Below, piece by piece: positions 37,557-46,057 of a stretch of 64,000 nt of DNA. Position 1 is the first letter of the stretch. Every line of letters starts with the position of its first letter. Source of the DNA: Parabacteroides merdae ATCC 43184 (lineage in GTDB: Bacteria > Bacteroidota > Bacteroidia > Bacteroidales > Tannerellaceae); assembly GCF_025151215.1 (NCBI RefSeq), contig NZ_CP102286.1, positions 3,844,001 to 3,908,000 of the forward strand. Reading direction: 5' to 3'. A model generated the notes under the pieces. That model did not search any database. It was not told the DNA's origin and saw only the letters and a list, made by a program, of their open reading frames with translations. Position numbers and translations under genes: made by a program.

Positions 37557-38522
37557 ATGGGAAACTTCTTTAAATCACTATTCTCTTCTTCTAAGGCTGC
37601 AACACCTGAAGAGGAAAAAAGCAAGAACGATCAGAAAAATTTCGATATTCTGAAATACGACGGTGTCCGCGCCCAGAAAATAGGACAGGTAGCGTATGCC
37701 ATCAAATGTTTTACTGAAGCGTTGAAGTTGCAGGAGGATTTCGAGACGATGACTTATCTGGTTGCTGCCTATACGACGGCGAATAAGGCGGAAGAAGCTC
37801 TTGAGGTGCTGAACCGCATGGTGGAACTTGAACCGGATCATATCAATACGCTTCTGACACGTGTGAACGTGCTTTTCATGCTGGACAAGGATGCGGACGT
37901 GATTGCCGATTGCCGGCATATTCTCGAACTGGAAGAGACGAACCATTTGGCCTGGTTCCTGATGGGAAAGGCGAAGCGGACGACTTCCGACCCCTTAGGG
38001 GCTATTGCCGACCTGACGAAAGCGATCGCCTTGAAAGAAGATTTCACGGATGCCTATCTGATGCGTGCCCGGATATTGTTGTCGATGCAGCAGGCAACCG
38101 AAGCGCTTCCCGATGTGGAAAAGGCCATCACGCTGGCTCCGGAAGAAGAAACATCCTACTTGCTACGCGGCCGTATCCATGAAGCGATGGGCAATATTGA
38201 CGCTGCTGCGGCCGATTACCAGAATGTGTTGGAGTTGAATCCGTTCAATGACGAGGCGACGTTGCTCGTCGGCCAGCTCCTGATCACGCAGGAACGTCTG
38301 GATGAAGCCATTACTTTCTTCAACGAAGCGATTGATCTGAAACCCGATTTCGGCAAAGCATACGCCGAACGGGGCCGTGCCAAGAACCTGAAAGGAGACA
38401 AGGATGGCGCCTTCGAAGATCTGAAAAAGTCCATCGAACTGAATCCCGAAGGCGACGAAGCCCGGAAGCTGGAAGGGCAGCATACGAATTTCAACGATAT
38501 GTACAAGGGCGGGATCTTCTGA
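37557..38522 (+). CDS. Tetratricopeptide-repeat protein
   Basis: 321-residue protein with about seven TPR units from residue 35 on (for example AIADLTKAIALKEDFTDAYL, AITFFNEAIDLKPDFGKAYA, AFEDLKKSIELNPEGDEA). No signal peptide. The first ~30 residues are Ser/Lys/Glu-rich. TPR arrays bind proteins; no partner is evident from context. Confidence 0.9.
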   Translation: MGNFFKSLFSSSKAATPEEEKSKNDQKNFDILKYDGVRAQKIGQVAYAIKCFTEALKLQEDFETMTYLVAAYTTANKAEEALEVLNRMVELEPDHINTLLTRVNVLFMLDKDADVIADCRHILELEETNHLAWFLMGKAKRTTSDPLGAIADLTKAIALKEDFTDAYLMRARILLSMQQATEALPDVEKAITLAPEEETSYLLRGRIHEAMGNIDAAAADYQNVLELNPFNDEATLLVGQLLITQERLDEAITFFNEAIDLKPDFGKAYAERGRAKNLKGDKDGAFEDLKKSIELNPEGDEARKLEGQHTNFNDMYKGGIF

Positions 38523-38568
38523 GAAGGATGATTCAGATTTTACAATAACCCCCTGTTTTTTCTATTTC

Positions 38569-38604
38569 AACCCGGAAACCGAACCTTTTCGGGTTGTCTT
38601 TTTG
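38569..38604 (+). terminator. Terminator after the TPR gene
   Basis: AACCCG (38569-38574) pairs with CGGGTT (38590-38595), followed by GTCTTTTTG. Confidence 0.8.
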
Positions 38605-38818
38605 TAAGCGGGCCGGAACATTTTGTGACGTGCAGACAGCACGTTTGCGCGGTTCGTCTCCGGTACATGTGTTTTTGTCAATCCGAATCTTGTTTTCCTT
38701 GACAATCCGGAAAACCTTAACTTCCGGAGAGTCGAATATCCGGATCCTGCTTGGGGATGGTGCAGGAATATGGAACGTATAAAGAGCCCGGTTTCAGGGA
38801 GGCCGGCAGCCCTTTCGT
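38605..38818. other. Gene-free spacer
   Basis: No supported gene. It holds scattered GTCAATCCG and TCCGGA fragments and leads into the 21-bp repeat array. Confidence 0.5.
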
Positions 38819-38920
38819 GACGACCGTCTTCATCGCGCTGGCGACCGTCTTCGTTGCCATGACGACCGTCTTCATGCAGGGTGAACTGCGCACTTCAGAG
38901 CCATGAAGACGGTCGTCATG
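38819..38920. repeat. 21-bp direct repeats plus an inverted copy
   Basis: GACGACCGTCTTC-type cores begin at 38819, 38840 and 38861 (21-bp spacing). The third, extended to CATGACGACCGTCTTCATG (38858-38876), is perfectly inverted at 38902-38920. Confidence 0.85.
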
Positions 38921-39319
38921 GGAATTTTCTGCGCATCTCGCGGAAAATACCTCCGGAAATGTTTGTTGCCGCTGCTGGAGAAACCTTTTGGAAAGGTGGT
39001 TTTGACAGCTTTTTTCTTGTTTCTATGGGCATTTTTTACAATATTCCCAGGTTTCCCCGATATTTTTACCGGTTCAGCGTCAGGTCGGTTTCTCTAAAAA
39101 TAAAACTTATTGTCATCCCTGGCTTATTGTACGGTTTTTCAAAATACCCGTTAGTCTGAATCGAAACTGTAGCGCATGAAATTAGGATTTCTACCCCATA
39201 TTTTTTAAGAAACTCGTGTTTTTGCAAGATGTTGAACAACAGAAAAATACAAATATATGCCTTTTGAAGGGGGGTATTGTGCGTTTTAACGTCTTTCGAA
39301 GTCTGGTGTTCTGTGTTTC
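38921..39319. other. Gene-free spacer before the array regulator
   Basis: AT-rich stretch with no supported ORF, RNA or clear terminator. It forms the downstream flank of the minus-strand regulator gene and marks the left border of the accessory region. Confidence 0.5.
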
Positions 39320-40360
39320 TTAGATCTCTTCAGGATTACTTATTATAAGCTGATAGCCGGTTCCCCGACAAGATTTGATTTGGATAAATGGCATAGGGGC
39401 CAAGCTTTCCCGCAAGCGCACAATAGCAGCAGAGACCGCATCGCGTTCCGCTTTACCGATCTTTTCCTTTTTTAAGGCATTTCCGAGGATTTGTGAATAG
39501 ATAATTTGAGGTGCTATCACTGATTGTTGAGAATTAATCAGATGAGTAAACAGCTTCAGGCCTTGCCCGCTTAAAGTCACATGTAGGTTTTTGTATTTCA
39601 AGATGCCGCTTTTCTTGTCGAACTGTAATCCGAAAGGTAAGGTCCCTTCTTTGGAAAAAGAACGGACAAAAGCGACAACCGGCTTTTCTACAATTTTTGT
39701 TTCTACAACTTTCTTTTCAAGCAATACCGCGTTTAGTTTTTTTATTCCCCATTTATAACTGCCGTATAAAATTCCGACAAATAAACCATAAAAGAGTAAA
39801 AAGAGAAGGATGGAATCTGCCCGTTTTAAAACAAAGGAAAGCGGAATTTGCATAAATGCTTGTAATTCTATATTGTCTTCTATATTTTTATTCTTCCGAT
39901 ATATAACTGGCTTCAAAGCGGTAGCTTTTTTCATAAAAAGGCTATCGGTGTAACTTATCGTTGTTTTCTCTTTACGCTTACAACGCACCGCTGTTTGTGT
40001 TTCCATACCTAAATCTGCAAGTCTGGCGCGAAAAAGGCTATCCAGGAAAATCCGGTTCGGATCATTCAGAGACAGATAGTCCTGGTCACACCATCTTTCT
40101 TTTTCTTCATAGGAAATAGAGTCCGATAATAATAATGCCCCTCTATTAGTTTTTATCGGTATGGAACCCAATCGGGTGTTCATTTCTTTACTGATAGCAT
40201 CTTGAAAAGTAGCAGAGGCTTCAGTGAAAATCTTTTTACGGCATGAAAGGAATCCATGCCAGACCATTATCAAACAAAACAAAGTCATACACATATATAA
40301 TAATATGCATAGTCTTTTAAAAAAAAGGATTTTGTCTGTATGTCTATTCTCTTCTTGCAT
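39320..40360 (-). CDS. Membrane-anchored winged-helix (OmpR-type) regulator
   Basis: 346-residue one-component regulator with two membrane segments (about residues 17-38 and 184-205) enclosing a roughly 145-residue periplasmic sensor. A cytoplasmic linker follows, then a C-terminal winged-helix domain (about 240-340) ending VRLRESLAPMPFIQIKSCRGTGYQLI, typical of the trans_reg_C fold. It reads divergently from the NVEALA-peptide array, with three 11-bp direct repeats between them, so it is the likely controller. It has no receiver or kinase domain. Similar in layout to ToxR-like regulators but with a large sensor between two helices. Confidence 0.8.
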   Translation of the reverse strand: MQEENRHTDKILFFKRLCILLYMCMTLFCLIMVWHGFLSCRKKIFTEASATFQDAISKEMNTRLGSIPIKTNRGALLLSDSISYEEKERWCDQDYLSLNDPNRIFLDSLFRARLADLGMETQTAVRCKRKEKTTISYTDSLFMKKATALKPVIYRKNKNIEDNIELQAFMQIPLSFVLKRADSILLFLLFYGLFVGILYGSYKWGIKKLNAVLLEKKVVETKIVEKPVVAFVRSFSKEGTLPFGLQFDKKSGILKYKNLHVTLSGQGLKLFTHLINSQQSVIAPQIIYSQILGNALKKEKIGKAERDAVSAAIVRLRESLAPMPFIQIKSCRGTGYQLIISNPEEI

Positions 40361-40428
40361 GTTGCAAAAATATAAAAATGGACATCTATATAGGCTTTTC
40401 TCTTCAGATATATGTAATTCAAGTCCGA

Positions 40429-40461
40429 AGAAAACCTACAGAAAACCTACAGAAAACCTAC
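40429..40461. promoter_or_regulatory. Three perfect 11-bp direct repeats (candidate operator)
   Basis: AGAAAACCTAC occurs three times head to tail (40429-40439, 40440-40450, 40451-40461) in the divergent promoter region. OmpR-type winged helices commonly bind tandem direct repeats of about one helical turn, so this is a likely site for the adjacent regulator. Confidence 0.7.
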
Positions 40462-40530
40462 AAGAAGTCAGGAAATGGCATTCTATTTATCTGTTTAATA
40501 GCGAATTGTGAAATATGTGGCACAAACCTA

Positions 40531-40561
40531 TTGACATCCGAATTATATATCCCTACATTTA
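40531..40561 (+). promoter_or_regulatory. Promoter for the first NVEALA gene
   Basis: TTG (40531-40533) and TACATTTA (40554-40561) are 20 bp apart, close to the Bacteroidetes consensus. They lie about 70 bp after the direct repeats and 18 bp before the start codon. Confidence 0.45.
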
Positions 40562-40578
40562 CCTCAAAAACAAAAGTT

Positions 40579-40806
40579 ATGAAAAAAAGAGTTTCAGCAG
40601 TAGTAATTGTTTTGGTTTGTTTGGGTGGAGTTGCTTGTATCAAGACATTGTCGACATCATCTGTCGGCTTGCCTCAATTGGCATTTGATAATATTGAGGC
40701 TTTGGCGTCCGGTGAGAGTAGTGCTTATAGGTGTTACGGGATAGGCGATGTCGACTGTCATGGTGATAAAGTTGATAAGATGTATAGTGGCTATAGTTTA
40801 AAATGA
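40579..40806 (+). CDS. NVEALA-family small exported peptide 1 (75 aa)
   Basis: Small protein with a hydrophobic N-terminal signal or membrane segment (KKRVSAVVIVLVCLGGVAC) and the family signature FDNIEALASGE at about residues 36-46. The 30-residue tail has two Cys and many Gly/Asp residues. The ATG at 40579 is chosen because the longer frame would read through the operator repeats and promoter. The leader differs most from the other five peptides. The next gene starts 1 base after its stop, so there is no intervening hairpin here. Function unknown. Confidence 0.8.
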   Translation: MKKRVSAVVIVLVCLGGVACIKTLSTSSVGLPQLAFDNIEALASGESSAYRCYGIGDVDCHGDKVDKMYSGYSLK

Positions 40807-40807
40807 C

Positions 40808-41863
40808 ATGAGAATCTTCCTATACATATTATTAATAGGAATAAGTACATTAATCTCCTGCAGTGGTTCACCCGATCCTCTTTACCCTCGGTATACAACT
40901 TTTCCTGATGAGAAAATAGTAGCCACGCAGGAGATTTCTATTGATTCTGCCTTTTTCCGTTATCCCTACCGGGTAGCGGTAAAAGACAGTATCGCTATCA
41001 TCATGGATTTACATAATGACAGCCATTACTTTTACGCTTTTACTTATCCGGAGTGGAAGCCGATCGCACCGTTCGGAAAGCGTGGAGAGGCCCCCGGAGA
41101 AATGCTTTCGGCAGAGATGTTCCAGTTTTCTGCATTGGATTCAGTCTGGACATTGGATGCTAACCGGATGCTGATCACGCGCTGGTCTGTCTCTCCGACG
41201 GGCAAGACCGTTTTGCGCAAAGAGGAAATAAGATTAGATAAAACATTAGTTCGCTCTTTAGATTTTTATCGTACAGATTCAGCCTTTCTGATCACAAACT
41301 ACTTAGGTGATTTTCGTTATCACAAAGTCAGTCATAGTGGTAAACCGATCAAAAACATAGGTAAAATTCCCACCGAAATCAGCTATGAGCAAGATATTCA
41401 TCCCGCCTTAGCACAAGCTTGGCGTAGCTTTACCGATTACAACCCGAAAAACGGGATATACGCAATGGCGACCCAATTGGGAGAAGCCCTTGAAATATAC
41501 AATCTAAAAACTCAAACTCATAACGTTATATACGGTCCTGCCGGAGAACCTCAATTCATTGCAAAAGGAGGCGAAGGATTCCCGACCGGCATCAAAGGGT
41601 TTGTGGACATACAAGTCACAGACGATTATATTTATACCGTTTTCGATGGGATGTCCTGGAAAGAGCGGGACAAATTTTACGAACGCGGCATGTCTGCTCC
41701 CAAAGGAGGCCATTTCCTTTACGTGTTCGATTTGGCAGGAAACCCGGTTCGAAAATATACGCTCGACAAAAATATCTTGGGCATCCATATCAATGAAAAA
41801 ACAAACATCGGAATTGCGACCTGCGCGGAAAGCGATAATCCGATCGTGACATTCAAATTATAA
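40808..41863 (+). CDS. Six-bladed beta-propeller-like lipoprotein A
   Basis: 351-residue lipoprotein (GISTLISC lipobox, Cys about 18) made of repeated beta-rich blades, of the TolB-like/BF3222 type found beside NVEALA genes in Bacteroidales. Contains the blade motif FGKRGEAPGEM followed by SVWTLDANRM. No catalytic residues are recognisable, so a binding or scaffold role at the envelope is inferred. Immediately follows peptide 1. Confidence 0.78.
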   Translation: MRIFLYILLIGISTLISCSGSPDPLYPRYTTFPDEKIVATQEISIDSAFFRYPYRVAVKDSIAIIMDLHNDSHYFYAFTYPEWKPIAPFGKRGEAPGEMLSAEMFQFSALDSVWTLDANRMLITRWSVSPTGKTVLRKEEIRLDKTLVRSLDFYRTDSAFLITNYLGDFRYHKVSHSGKPIKNIGKIPTEISYEQDIHPALAQAWRSFTDYNPKNGIYAMATQLGEALEIYNLKTQTHNVIYGPAGEPQFIAKGGEGFPTGIKGFVDIQVTDDYIYTVFDGMSWKERDKFYERGMSAPKGGHFLYVFDLAGNPVRKYTLDKNILGIHINEKTNIGIATCAESDNPIVTFKL

Positions 41864-41870
41864 CAAGAAA

Positions 41871-42749
41871 ATGAAACAACTGCTCTACATATTATTCCTA
41901 TTATTTTTGTTAGCCGCTTGCCGGGAAAACAAGAAAGATCAATTTGCCCGTCTGGTTCAGGAATGGCAGGGAAAAGAGATCGTGTTTCCGCAGGATATGG
42001 CTTTCACCCGTTTCGTCACTGAGCAGGTGGAATACCGGATACCCGATGCAGAATATAAAGTGCTGATTTATGTCGATTCAACAGGTTGCATCAGTTGCAA
42101 ATTGCAACTGCCGAAATGGAAAGAATTGATCGCCCATGTCGATTCGGCAACAAACGGCAGCATCCCGTTCATCTTCGTCTTCCAGTCGAAAGACGACCGT
42201 GAGTTGCGGTACATCCTGAAACGCGACAACTTCGACCGTCCGGTCTGCATCGATCGGGACAGCCGATTGAACAAGTTGAACCGATTTCCGCAAGATATTA
42301 CATTTCAGACTTTCTTGCTTGATAAGAATAATAAGGTGAAGGTGATCGGCAATCCGGTGCATAACTTGGCTGTCAGGGATTTGTATTTGAAACAGATGAC
42401 CGGGAAAATATCACCGGGGCGCGACCGGATCAAAACGACGGCAAAAGCCATAAACAGCGAAGTAGACTTCGGCGCATTTTCGAAATCCGAAGAGAAAACG
42501 GCTGTTTTTGAAATAGAAAACACGGGAGACAATCCCCTTGTCATATTGGATATCAGTACCACTTGCGGTTGTACGACTGCAAACTATGACAAACACCCAG
42601 CGAAGCCGGGAGAGCGGCTTCGTATTGAAGTCAGGATGACACCGAAAGACACAGGCTTTTTCGATGAAATCGTCACACTTAAATGTAACACAGCAAGTCC
42701 TGTCAAAGTAAAAATAAGAGGGCAAGTTCAGGAAAGGGAGCCTGCCTGA
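41871..42749 (+). CDS. Thioredoxin-like/DUF1573 lipoprotein
   Basis: 292-residue lipoprotein (LFLLAACRE). The N-terminal half looks like a thioredoxin fold with a CISC motif (VDSTGCISCKLQLPKWKEL). The C-terminal ~95 residues are a DUF1573/Ig-like domain (EVDFGAFSKSEEKTAVFEIE; DISTTCGCTTANYD). Probably periplasmic redox or cysteine-handling function, apt next to Cys-containing peptides, but not proven. Fragments of the same DUF1573 end recur at 48196-48395 and 50531-50591. Confidence 0.82.
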   Translation: MKQLLYILFLLFLLAACRENKKDQFARLVQEWQGKEIVFPQDMAFTRFVTEQVEYRIPDAEYKVLIYVDSTGCISCKLQLPKWKELIAHVDSATNGSIPFIFVFQSKDDRELRYILKRDNFDRPVCIDRDSRLNKLNRFPQDITFQTFLLDKNNKVKVIGNPVHNLAVRDLYLKQMTGKISPGRDRIKTTAKAINSEVDFGAFSKSEEKTAVFEIENTGDNPLVILDISTTCGCTTANYDKHPAKPGERLRIEVRMTPKDTGFFDEIVTLKCNTASPVKVKIRGQVQEREPA

Positions 42750-42937
42750 AAAGCCTCAGAAACTACGACGGCAAGCTCCCCGAAACCCCTTAGAAAGGAG
42801 GTGTATGATGGTAATATAAACCGGACAAAACAGAATGATGCAAGTTCAGTACATCATTTGGCTATCTTGATCCTCTATAGAAAAGGTAAAGGTAGAAAAT
42901 TTACTGAATTAAAAACAATAAAACAAAGGTACGAAAA
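42750..42937 (+). promoter_or_regulatory. Divergent leader before peptide gene 2
   Basis: Gene-free 188 bp with a purine-rich AAAGGAGGT block, loosely resembling the structured leaders before peptides 3-5 but without their clear hairpins. May be the ancestral or decayed form of that leader. Confidence 0.35.
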
Positions 42938-43192
42938 ATGAAAAAGCATATATTTGGAGCAGCACTTTTAGTAGCAATAGCAGTGGCTGCTGGCTGGAAT
43001 TACCAGCAAAATAAACAAGATGTTCAACTCTCAGACTTGGCGCTGACGAACGTGGAAGCGTTGGCCAGTGGCGAAGGGAGTGGTGACTGTAAATGGAGAA
43101 CTGGACATAGCTCCGTAACCGGTTGGATCGCAATATGTGACTCATACGGTGTTGGATATTCATGCTCCTGCGGAGATATAAAATATTATTAA
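42938..43192 (+). CDS. NVEALA-family small exported peptide 2 (84 aa)
   Basis: Leader pattern shared with peptides 3-6: a short basic start, a hydrophobic stretch, AGWNYQQNKQ, then LSDLALTNVEALASGEG. The 40-residue tail is unlike its paralogues and has four Cys (DCKWR; IAICDS; YSCSCGD). Role unknown; the leader/tail contrast suggests a processed, secreted product. Followed by a strong hairpin. Confidence 0.82.
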   Translation: MKKHIFGAALLVAIAVAAGWNYQQNKQDVQLSDLALTNVEALASGEGSGDCKWRTGHSSVTGWIAICDSYGVGYSCSCGDIKYY

Positions 43193-43203
43193 TTATCAGA
43201 GGG

Positions 43204-43228
43204 AGGTAACTTTTGCGAAAAGTTACCT
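43204..43228 (+). terminator. Hairpin between peptide 2 and propeller B
   Basis: AGGTAACTTTT (43204-43214) pairs perfectly with AAAAGTTACCT (43218-43228) over a 3-base loop. No T run follows, so it could attenuate or stabilise the RNA rather than terminate fully. Confidence 0.65.
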
Positions 43229-43252
43229 TCTATAGAATATTCCATTTGGATT

Positions 43253-44377
43253 ATGATAACAAGAATACGACTCTTGCTTTTTATATACTTGTTCTGTACA
43301 AATAGTATTAACGGTATTTTATCTCCCTCCCGTGTGGAAAATACCATTCAAATGGACATGAATCACTACCAAAAAATCACATTTGATAGTTTGATTACAG
43401 ACATTTCCTGTACAAAACTAAGTAATACTGTATTTGATTTTTGTACAAATATGGTTCAATATAAAGATTTCCTATACTTTATGGGAAGTACTATGGCTGG
43501 AAAAAATGTATATATATACTCTAAGTCCGGAAAGTTCATAAAGGAAATTACATTTTCGGATGCCTTAATAGTCAATTCCATGTGTATTGTTCCGGAATTG
43601 GAGGAGTTGTGGGTCGTGAGCAGATTCAAAATTATCAACAAGTTCAAACTGGATGGCGCACCGGTCAAAAAAGTGTCTTTGCCTTTTCCTTGTGCCGCCA
43701 TCATACCGACCGCAAAACAAGATTTTCTGGTTTATTCGGGAGGAGCCAATACAGAAAGAGGACACATTGAAGGACACTTTATGGCTCTCACCGATTTCAA
43801 GTCTATCCACAAATTATATCTGCCCAAATGGGGGAAAAAAGAATGGTTGTTCGCACCTTATAATTTATATACGACAGATGCTGACGACATTTTGATTCTC
43901 CCGGATAACACAGACACAATCTATAGATATGATACTTCCGAGAAGGAGATACTCCCATATTATAGTCTTGATTTTCATGGAGAATTTCTAACCAGAGACA
44001 AGTATCCCAAAGAAGATGCGGGAATGGCTGAAATAATCGATAAGAAAAAATACATCCATAACTGTTATAGCTTTTATTTCGCTTCGGATTATCTTTTTTT
44101 CAAGTTAATGGGGAAAAGGGACGATTTTTGTGCTATCCGGTGTAAAGACAATATCCTCTTTTCTTTCGACCGTCTTTTTGACAATTTCAGATCCAAATAT
44201 GTGAATCCTTTTATCGGTTCAGATAAAAACAATCTTTATTTGCTTGTTCGCGAGAATGACCTTGCCGGTCATTACTTAAATATTAAATGCACATACCCGG
44301 CTATCCGGAAAATGTTACCCGGATTATTAACCACTGGGAACGATTGGATTTTACTAACGATTAAAATAAAGGAATAA
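43253..44377 (+). CDS. Six-bladed beta-propeller-like exported protein B
   Basis: 374 residues with an N-terminal signal sequence (ITRIRLLLFIYLFCTNSING) but no clear lipobox, unlike most of its paralogues. The body is beta-rich with blade-like turns (VYIYSKSGKFIKEITF; TIYRYDTSEKEILPYYSLDF). It resembles the 6-bladed propeller family but is divergent and lacks the GPxEY motif. Confidence 0.68.
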   Translation: MITRIRLLLFIYLFCTNSINGILSPSRVENTIQMDMNHYQKITFDSLITDISCTKLSNTVFDFCTNMVQYKDFLYFMGSTMAGKNVYIYSKSGKFIKEITFSDALIVNSMCIVPELEELWVVSRFKIINKFKLDGAPVKKVSLPFPCAAIIPTAKQDFLVYSGGANTERGHIEGHFMALTDFKSIHKLYLPKWGKKEWLFAPYNLYTTDADDILILPDNTDTIYRYDTSEKEILPYYSLDFHGEFLTRDKYPKEDAGMAEIIDKKKYIHNCYSFYFASDYLFFKLMGKRDDFCAIRCKDNILFSFDRLFDNFRSKYVNPFIGSDKNNLYLLVRENDLAGHYLNIKCTYPAIRKMLPGLLTTGNDWILLTIKIKE

Positions 44378-44380
44378 AAG

Positions 44381-45469
44381 ATGAAAAATATCACCCAACA
44401 GTTCTTTTTTATATGCTTGGTTTGCGTGCTTTTGAGCTCTTGCTCAGATCAAAAGGCAACAAAAATTGCTTTGATAGCGGATTTATCTCCTGAAGAATCC
44501 CGGCCGACATGGACGGAGTTGTTTTCTGATCGCTACGAAATTACTCTGCTGGAAACGACTTCCGGCAGTTTGATCGGGCAGATTGATAAGATCAGGAAGT
44601 TTCGGAACCATTATTATGTTTTATCCTCTAATGGCAAAACAATCCACCATTTCGACAAGGATGGAAAATTCGTATCGTCTTTGAACAGGCAAGGACAAGG
44701 GCCGGAAGAATATCCCCGAATAGAGGATTTCGATGTCTGCGAGGCAGATGGTAAAACTGAAGTATGGATTTCGGACAACAAAAGCCTGAAAGTATATGAT
44801 GCTACCGATTTTTCTTTCAAAAGAAAAATTTCCTATCCATTTGTAATCCACAAATTTAAAAAGATGGAGAACTCTCATGTCCTGCTTGTCACCGGACAGA
44901 ACGAAAACATTTTGACGTTGGTAGACAAAGAGGGGGAAATTATTGCCGAATATTTGAAAAAAGAAATACCCTACATCATGTTCCGGCCGGTACAATTTGC
45001 GGCTTATGGATCCAGTTATCTTTTCCAGTTAGGTATTTCAAACACATTCGTTTCATTCAACCCGCAAACTGAGCAATTCCAAATGGGACACTATGCCGGA
45101 GGAAATGAGTTTCTCACCGAAAAGCAGTTGTTGGAAATGTTTCAAACACACGGTATCGATTTTATCCTTGAAGCCAATAAATGCTCTTACATCAACAACA
45201 TGATTTCTTTAGGGAATATAATCTGGCTACAGACACATCAGGGTGGAAAAAACTACCTGACAAAAGTAGAAGAAGGACAAAAGGTCTCAACCCAATTCTC
45301 ATACGGGACAACTCTTTCCACTATTTCTGACGCAGAGAGCGATGACAGCATATTATTATATATCACGCCCGACCGTCTTTCGGAACACCCCGAAGATGTG
45401 ATCGACAAATTTGGCAATAAGATTATTTGCAATATGGAAGATAATCCTTATATATTAGAGTTTTTTTAA
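44381..45469 (+). CDS. Six-bladed beta-propeller lipoprotein C
   Basis: 362-residue lipoprotein (VLLSSCSD). It has a clear family motif LNRQGQGPEEYPRIEDFDV followed by VWISDNKSLKVYD in the early blades. Three bases separate it from propeller B. No enzyme motif is seen. Followed by the repeated leader R1 and peptide 3. Confidence 0.8.
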   Translation: MKNITQQFFFICLVCVLLSSCSDQKATKIALIADLSPEESRPTWTELFSDRYEITLLETTSGSLIGQIDKIRKFRNHYYVLSSNGKTIHHFDKDGKFVSSLNRQGQGPEEYPRIEDFDVCEADGKTEVWISDNKSLKVYDATDFSFKRKISYPFVIHKFKKMENSHVLLVTGQNENILTLVDKEGEIIAEYLKKEIPYIMFRPVQFAAYGSSYLFQLGISNTFVSFNPQTEQFQMGHYAGGNEFLTEKQLLEMFQTHGIDFILEANKCSYINNMISLGNIIWLQTHQGGKNYLTKVEEGQKVSTQFSYGTTLSTISDAESDDSILLYITPDRLSEHPEDVIDKFGNKIICNMEDNPYILEFF

Positions 45470-45550
45470 TGAATAATCATCTTAAATAAAGGAGGAGCAA
45501 TCAGAAAAGATAGAAAGAAAGTAAGACAGTCAAACTATAAATATCAAGTA

Positions 45551-45765
45551 AAAAGAAAGGAGTCTCTGCCTACCGCCTCACAAACGTTAGCAGAAACTCC
45601 CGGACTTTTCCTCATTCAATAACAAATAAAGAAGGAGGTAACGGCAAAAATAGTAAATTTGGAGTAAAGAAAAAAGGGTTGGGAATCACCTGTTCCGGGA
45701 AAAGATACCGGGTGAAAGAGCCACAATTAATAATAAAATGATAAATCCCTAAAAATAATAATAAA
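45551..45765 (+). promoter_or_regulatory. Structured leader R1 before peptide gene 3
   Basis: About 215 bp closely similar to R2 (48411-48627) and R3 (50609-50822), ending at the peptide start codon. Hairpin GGAGTCTCTGC/GCAGAAACTCC (45559-45600, one mismatch), a GAAGGAGGTAACG block, and a second stem around CACCTGTTCCGGG and CCGGGTG. No ORF is evident inside. Likely a 5' untranslated regulatory leader. Confidence 0.65.
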
Positions 45766-45999
45766 ATGGGGACAAAAATTTTGGGCGTAATCGCTTTTGC
45801 AGCGATCGCCGCCGCAGCAGCAGGCTGGAACTACCAGCAAAATAAACAGGAGGTTGAACTTTCTGACTTGGCGTTGGCTAATGTAGAGGCTCTTGCTAGA
45901 GGTGAGAGCGGAAGAGATCGTTGTGACGACTTCACTACAATGACTTGCTTGTCAAATGGACATACATATTATAACATGTATCCTGCTTGCGGTTTATAA
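45766..45999 (+). CDS. NVEALA-family small exported peptide 3 (77 aa)
   Basis: Starts MGTKILGVIAFAAIAAAAAG, then WNYQQNKQEVELSDLAL and the NVEALARGE signature. The 33-residue tail (DRCDDFTTMTCLSNG onward, ending PACGL) has three Cys. Nearly identical to peptide 4 up to the signature and unrelated after it. A hairpin and T run follow. Confidence 0.83.
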   Translation: MGTKILGVIAFAAIAAAAAGWNYQQNKQEVELSDLALANVEALARGESGRDRCDDFTTMTCLSNGHTYYNMYPACGL

Positions 46000-46011
46000 T
46001 TTATAAACTAT

Positions 46012-46046
46012 AGGTGCTGCTTAAATTTAACAGGGCAGCACCTTTT
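46012..46046 (+). terminator. Terminator-like hairpin between peptide 3 and propeller D
   Basis: AGGTGCTGC (46012-46020) pairs with GCAGCACCT (46035-46043), followed by TTTT. Fits partial termination after the peptide gene. Confidence 0.8.
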
Positions 46047-46057
46047 CCTAAAACGAC

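Noticed and set aside
38881-39159. 92-aa ORF in the spacer before the regulator
   Set aside because: Begins inside the inverted repeat array and has no recognisable domain, signal or context.
40378-40578. N-terminal extension of peptide 1
   Set aside because: Would translate through the 11-bp operator repeats and promoter; the ATG at 40579 gives a normal exported leader.
42806-42820. Mini-ORF (ATG ATG GTA ATA stop) after a GGAGGT block in the peptide 2 leader
   Set aside because: Four codons only and not kept in leaders R1-R3; no support for translation.
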